NCBI RefSeq assembly: GCF_008831285.2
Contig: NC_045140.1
Span: 23,206,131-23,270,130 of the forward strand
Reading direction: 5' to 3'
Length of the DNA stretch: 64,000 nucleotides
Source: Nymphaea colorata
Taxonomy: Eukaryota; Streptophyta; Magnoliopsida; Nymphaeales; Nymphaeaceae
Shown here: one piece after another, positions 28,976 through 42,248 of the stretch
Layout of the letters: each line of letters starts with the position of its first letter
Position numbering within the stretch: the stretch's first letter is position 1
Notes under the pieces: generated by a model
What the model was told of the DNA's origin: nothing
What the model saw: the letters and a program-made list of their open reading frames with translations, nothing else
Databases searched by the model: none
Program-made: the position numbers and the translations under genes

Positions 28976-31112
28976 AAATGAAACCAACGTGGCCAGGTCT
29001 CCCGATTCAAGAGTGGTTTATCTGCTATCGAGAGAAAAAGAAGGTAAAAAAAAAAAACGATATGTAGTTTACTGACAATAAGAATTGGAACTTGGAAGAG
29101 CAAATATTCAGTAAATAGCAGAGACATCTCATTTTGAACATAAACTTCCACAGTTGTTGGAATAAAAAAAATATATAGACTTCAATCAAGTTGAAAGTCT
29201 CAGTCGAACCGTATCTTGAGCTCTGAGAATTTGTATGTAGAAGGCTCTGTTGGTGTGGGTAAGCATCAAGTTGATACAGGATCGCAGTAGATCTGTCAAT
29301 TTACCTTGTGTTACTTGTTCTTACACGCTTGTTTCTCTCAGGGTAAACAATGTTCAGCCTTCGTAAATATTACTTCTGTTACCTGGAAGAAATGACTTCG
29401 CCAAAAGCACATCTGCACAATGGGCTTATTAAATCACATAAAGAACTTAAGAATTCCTTCTTAAGTAACAAATGTCGTCATCCAAAGTCTGGACTTTGGA
29501 TACCAACATTCTGTAATTGTTGCTGCACATCACTGCACAAAATTGAAGGATGAATTGTTGCATTGTTTTATTTAGCATTTATATCAACATCATTGTCCAC
29601 ATTTATCCAATCTTCACATTAATGCTTTGGGAAGACTTTAATTTGTTTCTTCTGTCTCTCGTTCTGAAAAGATGTTGTGGCAGGAGTCATGTTGCCTGGA
29701 AATGCATGAAAGGGTGTCTGCAACTGACACAAGAGACCAGGTCTATCTGTCAATAGGATCAATGACGGGTAGCATCTATTGGATCTCTGCACTGTGAATT
29801 CATTGTAAAAGCTCGAACATTTCTATAAATGGGCTGTATATCTGAATAGATGAAGCTCTTCCAATGTGCGTGTGGGTTTTGGTTAGACATTATATTGCTG
29901 TTCTCATTAATTCATAAAATGAAATCCTGAGAAGACCATTCAAGAAAAGTTTCCTTGGCGCACTTCATCCACCAAGGTATTTGTCTTTCTCTTCAAAAAT
30001 GAGGTAAACTCAAACTGTATGGGCATCAAAGTAGAAGTGCAATACGAGTTCAGCCAAAGATAATATCGATGTGGTGTTTGTAATTTCTGCCACAAGACCA
30101 GCTGCAAATTTTATTTCAGTGTCACCATAAACAGCTAATAGAATTTACATGCGCAGATACGTAGAGGTCAACAAATTAAGTGTGTTTATGGGAGACATGA
30201 AGTTGGTCAAATAATCAATTCAATACCAAGAGATTGTTCCACCCCGATCCAAACGCAAGTCTTGACCCTGCATCACTAGACATACGGCAGTGTTCTTAAT
30301 ATCGGTTAAGATAGTTGATTCATACCCAACAAATTAACCCAATTTTGCTTTGATGTGGTTTAAATTTTTGTAGTGACCCAGCTCAAAATTGATTCAAATA
30401 TTTGCTTAGCAGATCTAACCTGCTCGGTTAGTATTCGTTATATTAAAGTATGGGATTTTACATTTGATCATAGTTCATCGAGTAAGCTTAACAGACACGT
30501 AGTGTACCATCTCAAGGTGAGGAACTGTATTAAATGTTTTGAGAATTGTTGGGGAGTTTTTATACTTGCACGCCATATTGCCAGTTTGATTGATTTATAG
30601 CCTTTCTAAGGTACGAATTCACGTTGGCTTCAGGCAATCCCCAAGATCAAACGTTTGAGTAAATTTTGAGCTTGGTTCTCATAATTGATGAGTCTCATAT
30701 ATGCAAACTCAAGAACTTTTTAAGGTTCAATTCTATGTCAAGTTGATGCATCTAGGATAGTTACGTCCAATTTAGCGTTCCTTTGCATTGACATATGGCG
30801 CATCACTAGATCTTGTGTGGTAAAGTGCTCCCAGGCCTTATCATCCTGATTATGAAGTAAGAAAACATTCATTTTCCTACTTGATGATATTTAAACTTGT
30901 TACCTACATGCTAACTCGTCTAGCTCGCCCTTTTCTCTCCCTCCACCTCTTGCATTTTGTTCCTGCTCTGATTTTTGTTTCTTTATGTTATTTGTTCTTG
31001 CTTTCTTTGCTAATTTTTCTCTCTTATGCCACTTTTACCTTTTTCTTTTAATATTGTTGTTTGGTGACGCCTTGTCATTGTATTTTGTCTTGAACGAATT
31101 TCCATTTTGTAG

Positions 31113-31374
31113 GCTCTCTCTCTCTCTCTCTCTCTCCCTCTCTCTCTCTCTTTGGCCTCGTCCTCTTTCTACGGCTGGGTGATGTTGCCGTTCTGTCTTT
31201 CCACTCTCTTTCACCCCCCCTTATTTTGTTTTTTCTGTACGTTGTTTTGTATATTTTCTCTTTTGCTTTTGTCTTGCGGTTTGTTATTGTATCTAGGGGA
31301 CCTCTGTCCCTAATTATTGTATGTAGGGGACTTCTTGTTTCCAAATTTTGATATATATTCTCATTTTATCGGCT

Positions 31375-31409
<35 letters not shown>

Positions 31410-31410
31410 A
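31113..31410. repeat. Two CT microsatellites 260 bp apart
   Basis: CT tracts lie at about 31113-31152 and 31374-31410, each introduced by GGCTCTCTCT. Between them GTAGGGGAC occurs as a short near-repeat (about 31294 and 31323). Simple-sequence DNA; the open frames crossing it are artefacts. Confidence 0.75.
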
Positions 31411-33409
31411 CATGGGCCATGTCTGACTCTTCCACCGATGCAGGACTGCTTGACGGCATGCGAAGTCCGCAGTCCATATTCCAACTGAGCCTTAGGTCTC
31501 TTTCTCTCTCCTTTATAGTCAGGCCCCGCCAGACCCGGGCTTGGCTTGTGCTGATTGGTAAAAAACAACAATTAATTGAGCACAGAGATTACACTTTGAT
31601 GCTACTTTCTTCTTATTCCGAACTTCCTGACCACAAACCTATAAATATTAGTAGCCACTTTATAGGCAATAAAAAGGTGTCCATCTTCTGAGACTACAAG
31701 ACAATTGAACACCTAGATGCTAGAACAAGACTTAAATATGTGAGTCTAGCTTTAGTCAGAGTTCCATTCCATTCTTCTCTCAATGTTAGCGGGGACTTTA
31801 AGCTTTGGATTTGAATAGAGCCAACGATGAATTGATTGAAAGGAAAGGAGAAACCACATTGTTCTTTACCTCCTATCAAAATTAATTTCCTCATGATCTC
31901 AGTTTCCAACATTGGGCATCTACATGGAAATATCATTCGCTTCAGTTGTGAGCTAGGAACAAGATTGTGCATCTTCTTGCTCAAGCTGCATAACACTTCT
32001 TTCATGGATATGTCCAGGCGTTCGGAACGGGTTCCGTGTTCATTCTCCATTTCGTTGGCAGAAACGATACCGGGGCTTTGGGGAAGTCAAAAAACAAACA
32101 TGACATATGGCTTCTTCCTCCAACTGCATGGAAAAGATTATTTCATACCATAGGACAGAATTCTCTAATACATCCAGCAAGTAAAAAAGCATAATGCAAG
32201 AGAAATTACACCATGAGTCGCATCTAGTTCACCATAATCCAACCGATGAACTTAGATGTTCTTGTTTTGTTGGATAAAATTTTGAACATGAGTTTCACTT
32301 GGGACCATTGGAATTAAGAGAATGATCCTAACTCACATGGCTTCGAACCAGCTGCCTTTTAGTAAAAGAATCAAATAACTTTTCTTCTGGTCATTGTTGG
32401 CCAAAGATATACTTATGCACATGTTTTTCCTCCACTCTTGACTACAAAGAATGAGCCAAAGTCACCAAACATGATCCACTTTTCTCGTTTCAAGTTTGGA
32501 AGCATTTCCCTAACTGATCATTGGCTTCGGCTATGTCTTTTGCCATCCCCATCTTTATCTGCATATCGGTCACATAGACTGAAGGAGGATTGGCCATTTT
32601 GTCTCTACTTTTGCCGTCCTGCAGACAATGTTGGAGCTTTGAAACGAAATTCCATCCGATCCGGGCCGTGCATAACATCCTGAAGGTTGCAACCCAAGCA
32701 ATGCAGTCTCTGCAGATCTTCATAACTTGATTATGTCGGCCATTGCCAACAGTAGCAGCAAATCATTCTCTGTTCATTTGAAGAAAGTGCATATGATGCT
32801 GTCAGTTATGCATGATCTTTGGCTTCCACCTTTAGTTATATTAAAGCAGAGAAATCGATCCAGAGTTTTCTGAATGGAGCTGCAAGGAAGTCGTCAGAGG
32901 TGACCGAGGAAGGACGTCATCTCAGACCCCACAAGAGTTGGTGAAACAAGAAATGCATAATTGTAGGTAGAAACAGACGTAGGGACGGAGCATTATAATA
33001 AGTACCTGGTACATCTAAAAGCTATCTTTGACTACAGGCAGAACTTCCACAATTGCCAAGATCCACTTATATCTTTGAGCGTAAATAAAACAACAACATA
33101 GAAGACCTTAAGGGATAAGGTCTCTGTCTGGTGAGGAAGAGGACAAAGGCTCTAGCATTGTGGGGTATTAGTCAAAATTGCTGCACACAATTATGCTCCA
33201 CTCGTCTGCCGGCCAAGAGAGAGAGTCACGTCAACTGCACCAAACAAATGCAAAGGCAAAACGAATTTGTCAAGGAAAAATGACTTTCTGCTTGCAGCAG
33301 ATGATAATTGTCGTGAATAGTGTGACGATAGAACCAACTCCTATGCTGAGGTCAGGCTTTTGATTTGACAACCTCCATTGGCTTCCTAATAGTTTCTGTT
33401 CAAACCCCA

Positions 33410-33850
33410 AGAATGCTAAGAATTAAGATTGTCAATCACTTAAAAACTTCATTTTATAAGTTCTCAAATTCTTTACAATGCTACAGACTGGACTAAGCTT
33501 TTAGAGTTACAATCTAGCTTCGTTAAGGCACACTCATCTGCATGTGTGAGACCTTAAATCTAAATGTTAAACTGTGATCTCATACCAACTTGGCCCATTC
33601 TTACATTGACATCAAACTCTTGATATAATGGATTCCAACTCGCCATCTAAGAGTTTCTAAATGTTAAACTAGGATATGATACTACTGTAACAACTTGGTC
33701 CGGATTCCAACTCACCATCTACCACCAGTTTAAGCCTCAAAAGGATTAAAAACTAGAACGCTAATCACTTAACAACTTCCTTTATAAGTCTCACAAAAAA
33801 ATTTTACAATTTTAGATGTAAGACCAAACTTCGTAGGTGACATCTCCGTA
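33410..33850. repeat. Diverged local duplication
   Basis: ATCACTTAAAAACTTC with TTTATAAG near 33437 recurs in altered form near 33764. TCTAAATGTTAAACT (about 33559 and 33656) and GGATTCCAACTC (33630 and 33702) recur as well. It looks like an old, decayed duplication without coding content. Confidence 0.4.
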
Positions 33851-35518
33851 TGCTTGACTTAATTCGTGGAAGAGATGTTGGCTACCAATAACATGTAAAA
33901 CGCGGGGCACGGCTGTCCTGTAGTGCGATAAACGATCACAAAAAGGAACTCATCTTGTTTCCTGTTCCGTTCAGTTTTTTTTACCCATCACTTGGTGGTA
34001 CTGATAACATATATTCAAGAAAATTAATCCTGAACAACTCCCAATCCTTCCATATCTACCTACCCAACCTATTAAATTACATCCAAAGGACGGAAATGAA
34101 CTGTTCAAGAAAAATATAAAATTTGCTTTTGCAGTTTTATTTATATCTAAAGTCTAAACTTGCTACCAGCTGTCTCAATTAGTCTCAGATAGCCGATATC
34201 GTTATGATTCAATGGTCACGCCCACTTTAATTTTGTTTTTTTTTTTTCAACACCTTTTATTCTTCGGCTCAATTTGATCTTAATTGCAACGAGAGTAGCG
34301 AAAATATAATCTCACTTCATAATGCCAGACATCGTGTTATCATAATGAACGAACAAGTTTTTAACCCATAATTCGTTACCTATAAACAGTTTCTTTTCTG
34401 TCCCATCGTAGCTTATTCATGACAATGTCTTTTAACGAATTTAAACCAATGACATGAAGTTTGAGCTGCCACAATAATTGGTAGTGAGGGGGAGACTCTC
34501 GTTGGCACCATTAACCTAACTATCTTGGACTTTCTTACCAAACAATACTTTCATATTTTTCATTCATGATTTGTTTATGCATTTTTTTATCACCATGGAG
34601 CAGGTCAACAAAACTATGCTAAGAAAGAAAGGAAAAAATAATGGAAATGAGGCCTAAGAATCAGGAGTTTAGGAATGAAGACTAGAGGGTCATGGCGTTT
34701 GGTCAGAAGAACTCTTGCACTAATATCTTATTCTACAAACTTTGAAAGTATGCAAAAAAATGGACGTCGACCCACATTGAAGGTTGGTATGTTAATCTAT
34801 AATATATGCATGTAACATTTGACGAGTCTAATGTGTGGTTACCGTTGTTTATGGTGGCGGTAGTGGCAGTGATAACATAGCATGTTTAGATTTCACTGAT
34901 TTTGAACCTAAGATAAATACTCTGGACCAGTTAAGCTTATGAATATATCTTTAAGACTCACCATTACTGGTGGCGGTGGTGGTTGTAATTTAGTTGCTGC
35001 CTAGTCCCCGCATACCTGAAAGGATAGGTGTAACAGTCCTTTAAGTTTAAGTTTTCGGTAAAAGTCGGGAATTTCCGGTGAAAGAAAGAATCATCCAATT
35101 GCCCGAGTCGGAATCAAAGTTTCCTTCCTTTTCTTTGCCTTCAGGGTCCAGAGTTACGACAGTACCAACTTCGACTTATATATAAAACCCACTCTACTAT
35201 AGTGCAAAGAGCATAGCTTGGTTTTTAAACTGGAAAGCGCCTTGGATAACCCCAGGCCATTGAAAAGTTTTGTTTTTGTTCTGATATTTGGCCATATGAG
35301 AAGTGTTGCTTAGAAAAATGATTTTACATATTTATTCTTATTTATGTCAGTGGATAGATGAAATGAGAAGGCTATTAGCTCACGTTGTAGAGAAGGAGGC
35401 ATCATTTTTTTATATTTCATTTCTTGTTAAGCGAAGTATACAGAATCAAACAGATAAATATATAAGTTTAGAAGTTACAAGTTTTCAATATGTGCCATTG
35501 AACTTATTTTGAGTTATA

Positions 35519-35600
35519 AAAAAAAAAAAAAAAAATCTTGACGAAAAGCATATGGTATTGCTTCATAAATTGTAGAAGGTAAAAAAAAAAAAAAAAAAAT
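35519..35600 (+). repeat. Paired poly-A tracts
   Basis: Two A runs of roughly 17-19 bases lie about 45 bp apart. They may be tails of retroposed sequence or plain homopolymer growth. No recognisable retroposed gene precedes them. Confidence 0.5.
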
Positions 35601-35836
35601 GAACCACATTCAAGATAAATTTTTCTTCCGACAGTCTCCACATTTCTCTCTTCACAGAATCATTGAAAACCCATCTCTTGTTCGTATGCTCCGTCTTCTA
35701 TCAAACAAGGAAAAGTTCCTCTGTCTACGTGGCGAAGGGTCAATGGTCAAAGTCTGCGTCTACGTTCCAACGTGGCAACGCTTCATTGGGAAGCGTCACA
35801 TGGTGGACGAAATGTCGATGGAGCCCTTGGGGGGAA

Positions 35837-35846
35837 GGTTGGTGGG
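35837..35846 (-). promoter_or_regulatory. AC element (MYB site), distal
   Basis: On the minus strand this reads CCCACCAACC, the ACC(A/T)ACC core bound by lignin-pathway R2R3-MYB factors. It lies about 235 bp before the TATA box of the CCoAOMT gene, a normal place for this element in phenylpropanoid genes. Confidence 0.6.
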
Positions 35847-35964
35847 GGCGGGCCCCACATGAAGATGCCCCCGCCAAAGCTGAATGGTTTAGGTGCGCCG
35901 GTGGGCCCACCACCACCACGGTGCAAATGGAATGGAATGGAACGCTGCTTCACCAGCGGGTCGC

Positions 35965-35973
35965 GGTTGGTGG
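35965..35973 (-). promoter_or_regulatory. AC element (MYB site), proximal
   Basis: On the minus strand it reads CCACCAACC, a second AC element. It lies about 100 bp before the TATA box at 36071 and about 175 bp before the start codon. Confidence 0.6.
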
Positions 35974-36070
35974 ACGGCGTAGGAACGATGCATCTGGTGG
36001 CGGGGCCCACAGTCCCCTCTCCGTTCGGTGGGGGCAGGTCTCCTTCTCTCCCTCTGGACTTCCACTTCCA

Positions 36071-36077
36071 TAAATAT
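36071..36077 (+). promoter_or_regulatory. TATA box of CCoAOMT
   Basis: CATAAATATGG lies 71-77 bp before ATG 36148, predicting a start of transcription near 36100 and a short leader. It supports 36148 over the in-frame ATGs at 36028 and 36076, which would lie upstream of or inside the TATA box. Confidence 0.5.
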
Positions 36078-36147
36078 GGAGCTCTCTACCGGCATGGAAC
36101 CAGGAGCCAGTGCGCAGAAAGAAGAGAAGAAGAAAAAGGAGGAGGAA

Positions 36148-38195
<2,048 letters not shown>

Positions 38196-41113
38196 GCGAC
38201 AGGCGACCTCCATCAATTGAAACCCTTCTCTATCGTTGTTGTATTATTATCGTATCCTTGTTCCCTTGCTCCTAGTATATGGTTTTTGCGGCAATGGCTG
38301 CAAATAACTACTTTGAGTTGGTGGTCTATCTTATTCCATAAGAATTCTTAAACTTAATGCAGGAAGATTCATATGAAAGCCAGGGTGATATATTTGAGTT
38401 TTTTTCCCCTTACATATTGTGGATCAGTGGGTGGAGTAAGAGGTTCTGTTCAAGTTCTTGATTCAATAACTGGTTTAACAACCAGATTGCCAAGATCATG
38501 AGCGGACACCTCTTGATCCATATTGAATGAAAGTAAATTGGCCGATACTTTATTAGTAGTGCCGATACGCTTATTTGGCCATCAAAAAAAATTAATTTCT
38601 TACTATTATTTCACCAATATATGGCCCCTGAGGGGCTGCATAGGTCCCATATCTGCTGATACTTGGGACAGGCCATTCTGTGCCCATTCTTAGATCACTT
38701 TCTTGGTGACATGTCTCGTATAAGCGGATATTGGCGTATGTGGCTATTATTGAGAACAGTGGTCCACTTCTGAAACTGTAAATTTGCTAAGCAAACAGTT
38801 TACTGTTAATGAGTTAAAAACATAATGAGAGCAAGATTATGAACAATGTGCTGCTTTTCTTATAAGCTCTTCATTTTTTTGAACATCAAGACAACTCAAT
38901 TAAAATTAAAATGCGGTGCGTGGCACTAGTGCCAACAGCAGTGAAGTAATAGATTAAGAGCTTCAAATGCCCAAAAACAAACCTCTACGCATTTAATTTT
39001 CTTTTCGAAAACTTCTATGCCCTTGTCTTCTGGCTCAAATTTATATGAAAGCAGCGGGAGCTTATCATGTTCAAGGGCTTTTTTACTCTGTCCAAGACTT
39101 GAAAACCAATTTAGTTTGGTAACTTTTTTACTGGCTGTTAAAGCATGGTTGCAGGCTTACACCCATCCCTAGTTATCAAAGATTCAAAAGATCTTGGGCT
39201 CCCCATAATTTCAAGGAGGTCAAAAGTTTAATACTTTTAGTGTATCTCTTGACACTAAATGAAAACATGACTGGTTGTTTTCCTTTAAATTTTTTAAAAG
39301 CAGGTCTCAACTTCAAATCTAGTTTAGGTTCAGGTAAACTCAATGAAAACATGACTGGTTTTTCTCTTTAATTTTTGTTTAAAAGTAGGTCTCAACTTCA
39401 AACCTTTTATTAGTCACTTCCAAACAAAAGTTTTCGAAGCTCACTCGTGCTTAGGCAAGATGAGTCAATGAACTCAAGCCGGACTCAAGTTCAAGCCTGC
39501 AGGCCTGTCAACTGAGTGAGGCCTACTGTGACCACCTACCACATAAATCACTCCAATATGAAAATAACTCATCTTTTGCTATTTCTCTAGCATTCAAATG
39601 CTCACCATTCACCATTAAATAAAAGGGAGAAGAAAAGAGTGTCAGGATCTGACTGCTAAGCATCGCATCAATAGTTCGAATTCCATGGGTGTCACGTCTC
39701 ATGCAAGCCGAGCCTTTGATAGCACCGGATCTATTCTTCTAGGCTAACATGGGTCCCAAACAGTAGAGATGCTCGCGGTTCTCAAATCTATTTTACATTA
39801 CTAGTTTGGATCTGGAAATTGATCAAAGGGGGACTGGATCCGAGATCTAAAATCTGCAGTTTCCAAATCCGCTTCTTTTCAATGTGGACAGAGTTGGAAA
39901 CTAGAACCAATTTAATGGTGGAAATTATGAGCGTAATGTCGACATATCTGCAGGTGACTGTCGACAGTCGATGCACACCCCCGATTTGGGCTTCACGAAC
40001 TGGACCCGATTAGTAGGTACCCGAACCCGGATATTCTAAAGACCGTCTCCTTTATCAAATCTCACGGATCAAACTCCAACTTAAGATGTTTTGGTATCCC
40101 AACCAGACTCGTATCAGCATGGCATCGTTAGAGCTACAAGGAAGCCACGGCCCAAAAGAAAAGAAAGAAAGAAACACCGTTCATGTTCAATTTTGGTATG
40201 CTTCATCCTTTTATCGTCACTTTGATGGCTTGCTTCATTACCAACCACTTAGTCATCGTCAATTAAGCATCTAATATATATATGTAATATATATGTAGAA
40301 AGATAAATTAAAATCTTATATATAATATATATAATATATATATATATAAACTAAGACAAGTTAAAATACAAATATACATAATGAAATTGATTAATCATGG
40401 AGAAAAAACCACCCAAGACAAAAGTGGAAGGTCCACCAATGGGTAGCCACATGGTGACTGGTGTAGCAGTTGTCAGTTGCTTACAGAACTTTACAAAATT
40501 AGTTTAATATATATGTTAATGTTTTATATATTTATTTTATATATATAAGTGTTAAAAAAATTAAAGGTATTAAATGACTAGTCTGCTAGTGAGGGGTCAA
40601 ACCCTAACCCTTTGGATTAGGATGGCAAGAGGCATTTGGATAATGTTTTTCCTTGCGCAATCCGATATATACGGACATTCCAATCTTACGACGTGTTAAA
40701 TATTCAGTTTCTTTATATTAGGATTCATCTTAGATTCGGATTCGGATCCGTTCGATATCTCCACGTTTCCAGATTGACGAGGTTGTGATGGTCCAAGATA
40801 CGCTCGCCGGAAACGTGTTTGGATTATAATGTTCTTTCTGAAAAAACAGGCTCCTCTAGCATCTTGACACGTTTCCTGATTTTATACGTGTCAAAATGTA
40901 ATAGGTTTCTTAACACAAATAAACGTTTTGCTTTGGTTGTCTCTTTTAGCGCAGAGGAAAGAGAGGGAAGAGTTCGAAAGAAAGCAACAGGTGACGAGAG
41001 GATGACCACATCCTGAGGATTTTGCTTGCGGGGCAAAAGATCCTCTCTCTTTCTTCTCCTTCTTCTCGTCCCTCCAGCCCACGCCGATTTAAACTCATCG
41101 TCGTCATCAGACT
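38196..41113. other. Intergenic DNA, CCoAOMT to F-box gene
   Basis: The 3' UTR of CCoAOMT is followed by AT-rich DNA. It contains a diverged tandem duplication (39258-39410) and AT-only runs near 40270-40350. There are also stretches dense in GGATCC and GGATTCGG motifs (about 39800-40090 and 40730-40760), of the kind seen in dispersed plant repeats. No gene was seen. Confidence 0.5.
39258..39410. repeat. 84-bp diverged tandem duplication
   Basis: AATGAAAACATGACTGG (39258 and 39342), with AGGTCTCAACTTCAAA further on in both, recurs at about an 84-bp step. The copies differ by small insertions and substitutions, so this is older than the other duplications in the window. Confidence 0.75.
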
Positions 41114-41224
41114 ATGGATGACGATGCGGATGACGCCGAGCAACAGAGAGAAAGCGTGAAGCTTTGCTTTCTCTCCTCCTCCTTCTTCCCTCTTGACTTG
41201 GTCCTGTTCTTGGAAAATGATTGA
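41114..41224 (+). promoter_or_regulatory. Upstream ORF in the F-box leader
   Basis: ATG 41114 opens a 36-codon frame beginning MDDDADDAEQQRES and stopping at 41222-41224. This is 30 nt before the F-box ATG and in the same frame, so it is not an N-terminal extension. It matters only if transcription starts upstream of 41114; pyrimidine-rich sequence at 41040-41075 could be the start region. Confidence 0.35.
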
Positions 41225-41254
41225 GGCCTAAGGAATCGGTGGCGCAAATCGGCA

Positions 41255-42197
41255 ATGGCGGACGTTTCGGAAATTGATCGTCTTCCGGTCGACATTCTTT
41301 CCCACTGCTTCGGCTTCATTCAGTCCTTCAAGGACTTGGCCTTGTAATCTTCCTTCTGCTCCATCGCTTCTTTTGGTGAAACGTGTTTCTTGCCTTTTGT
41401 TCTTTTCTTGGTTGGCGTCGTTTGTTTTGTTTGTTTGTTCTTTCTTTTCTGTTGATTTGTTTATTCGGTAGGTGAATTCTCTCCAATTTCTTAGTTGGTG
41501 TTTCCTGCAATTGAGCTTTGACGTTCGGTACTGAGTTCTGAGCTTATTTTAGTTTGTATATGTTTCTTCTTCTTATTCTTCTTCCTTTGTTGGGATTCTT
41601 GTCCATCTTGTTGGTCTAGGGTTAGCGGGGTTTGTAGGAAATGGAGGGAGGGAGTGAAGAGGAGCCTGGCGAGGAAGGAAAAGCTGAGCCTTGCTGGTTG
41701 GAAGATGGATGACGAGTCCACCGCCAGGATGGTCCAGTCTGCCATCAATCTCAAGGAGCTCGACATGTGAGGACTATCTCCCTCTCTCTCTCCGTTGTTT
41801 CCTTTTCAACTACTTCGTCAAATTCAGAGTTCCATCAAAACAAGAGAAACAATTAAACCGATGTTAAGTTGCTATGATGGTTCCCTTTCAGAGTTTGAAT
41901 CGTTCATACCTCATTTAAATCACAGCAATGCATAATTTGGAGCATAAATCTTGGTCAACTAGGCAAATTTCTCAGAAATCTTAATGACCAAACGTTTTAT
42001 CCGACTCTCGGTTCCTGTAGGAGCCAATCTGCTGGTCTGAATAGAAAAATTTTGTAAGCGAAAAAGCATTCACCTAATCAAGAAGCTCTGTCCAGTCCCA
42101 CAAATTCTGTGGAAGAAGCTCTGCCCACTAATCTCCGTGTCCCTCTATCAACCTGCAACTTTTCGACAGGAGAACTTGACAAAAAGCATCGGTATAT

Positions 42198-42248
<51 letters not shown>

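Larger units (their letters stand above)
26599..36060. other. 9.5-kb gene-poor region with repeat relics
   Basis: No frame here carries a domain I recognise. It holds the 3' UTR of the ALP1-like gene, a MITE (28440-28711), a probable decayed SINE (about 28812-28975), CT tracts (about 31113-31152 and 31374-31410), weak local duplications (about 33410-33850), paired poly-A tracts (35519-35600) and the GC-richer CCoAOMT promoter from about 35700. Short unspliced transcripts cannot be ruled out. Confidence 0.5.

Noticed and set aside
31075-31691. Frames across CT tracts (Ser-Leu and Arg-Glu repeats)
   Set aside because: Simple-sequence artefacts; no family match outside the repeat part.
26599-36060. 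Possible LTR or other virus-like element in the gene-poor region
   Set aside because: No reverse transcriptase, integrase or capsid-like peptide and no long direct terminal repeats were seen.
39640-39720. GTTCGAATTCC as a tRNA T-loop
   Set aside because: No matching acceptor, D-arm or anticodon arm around it.
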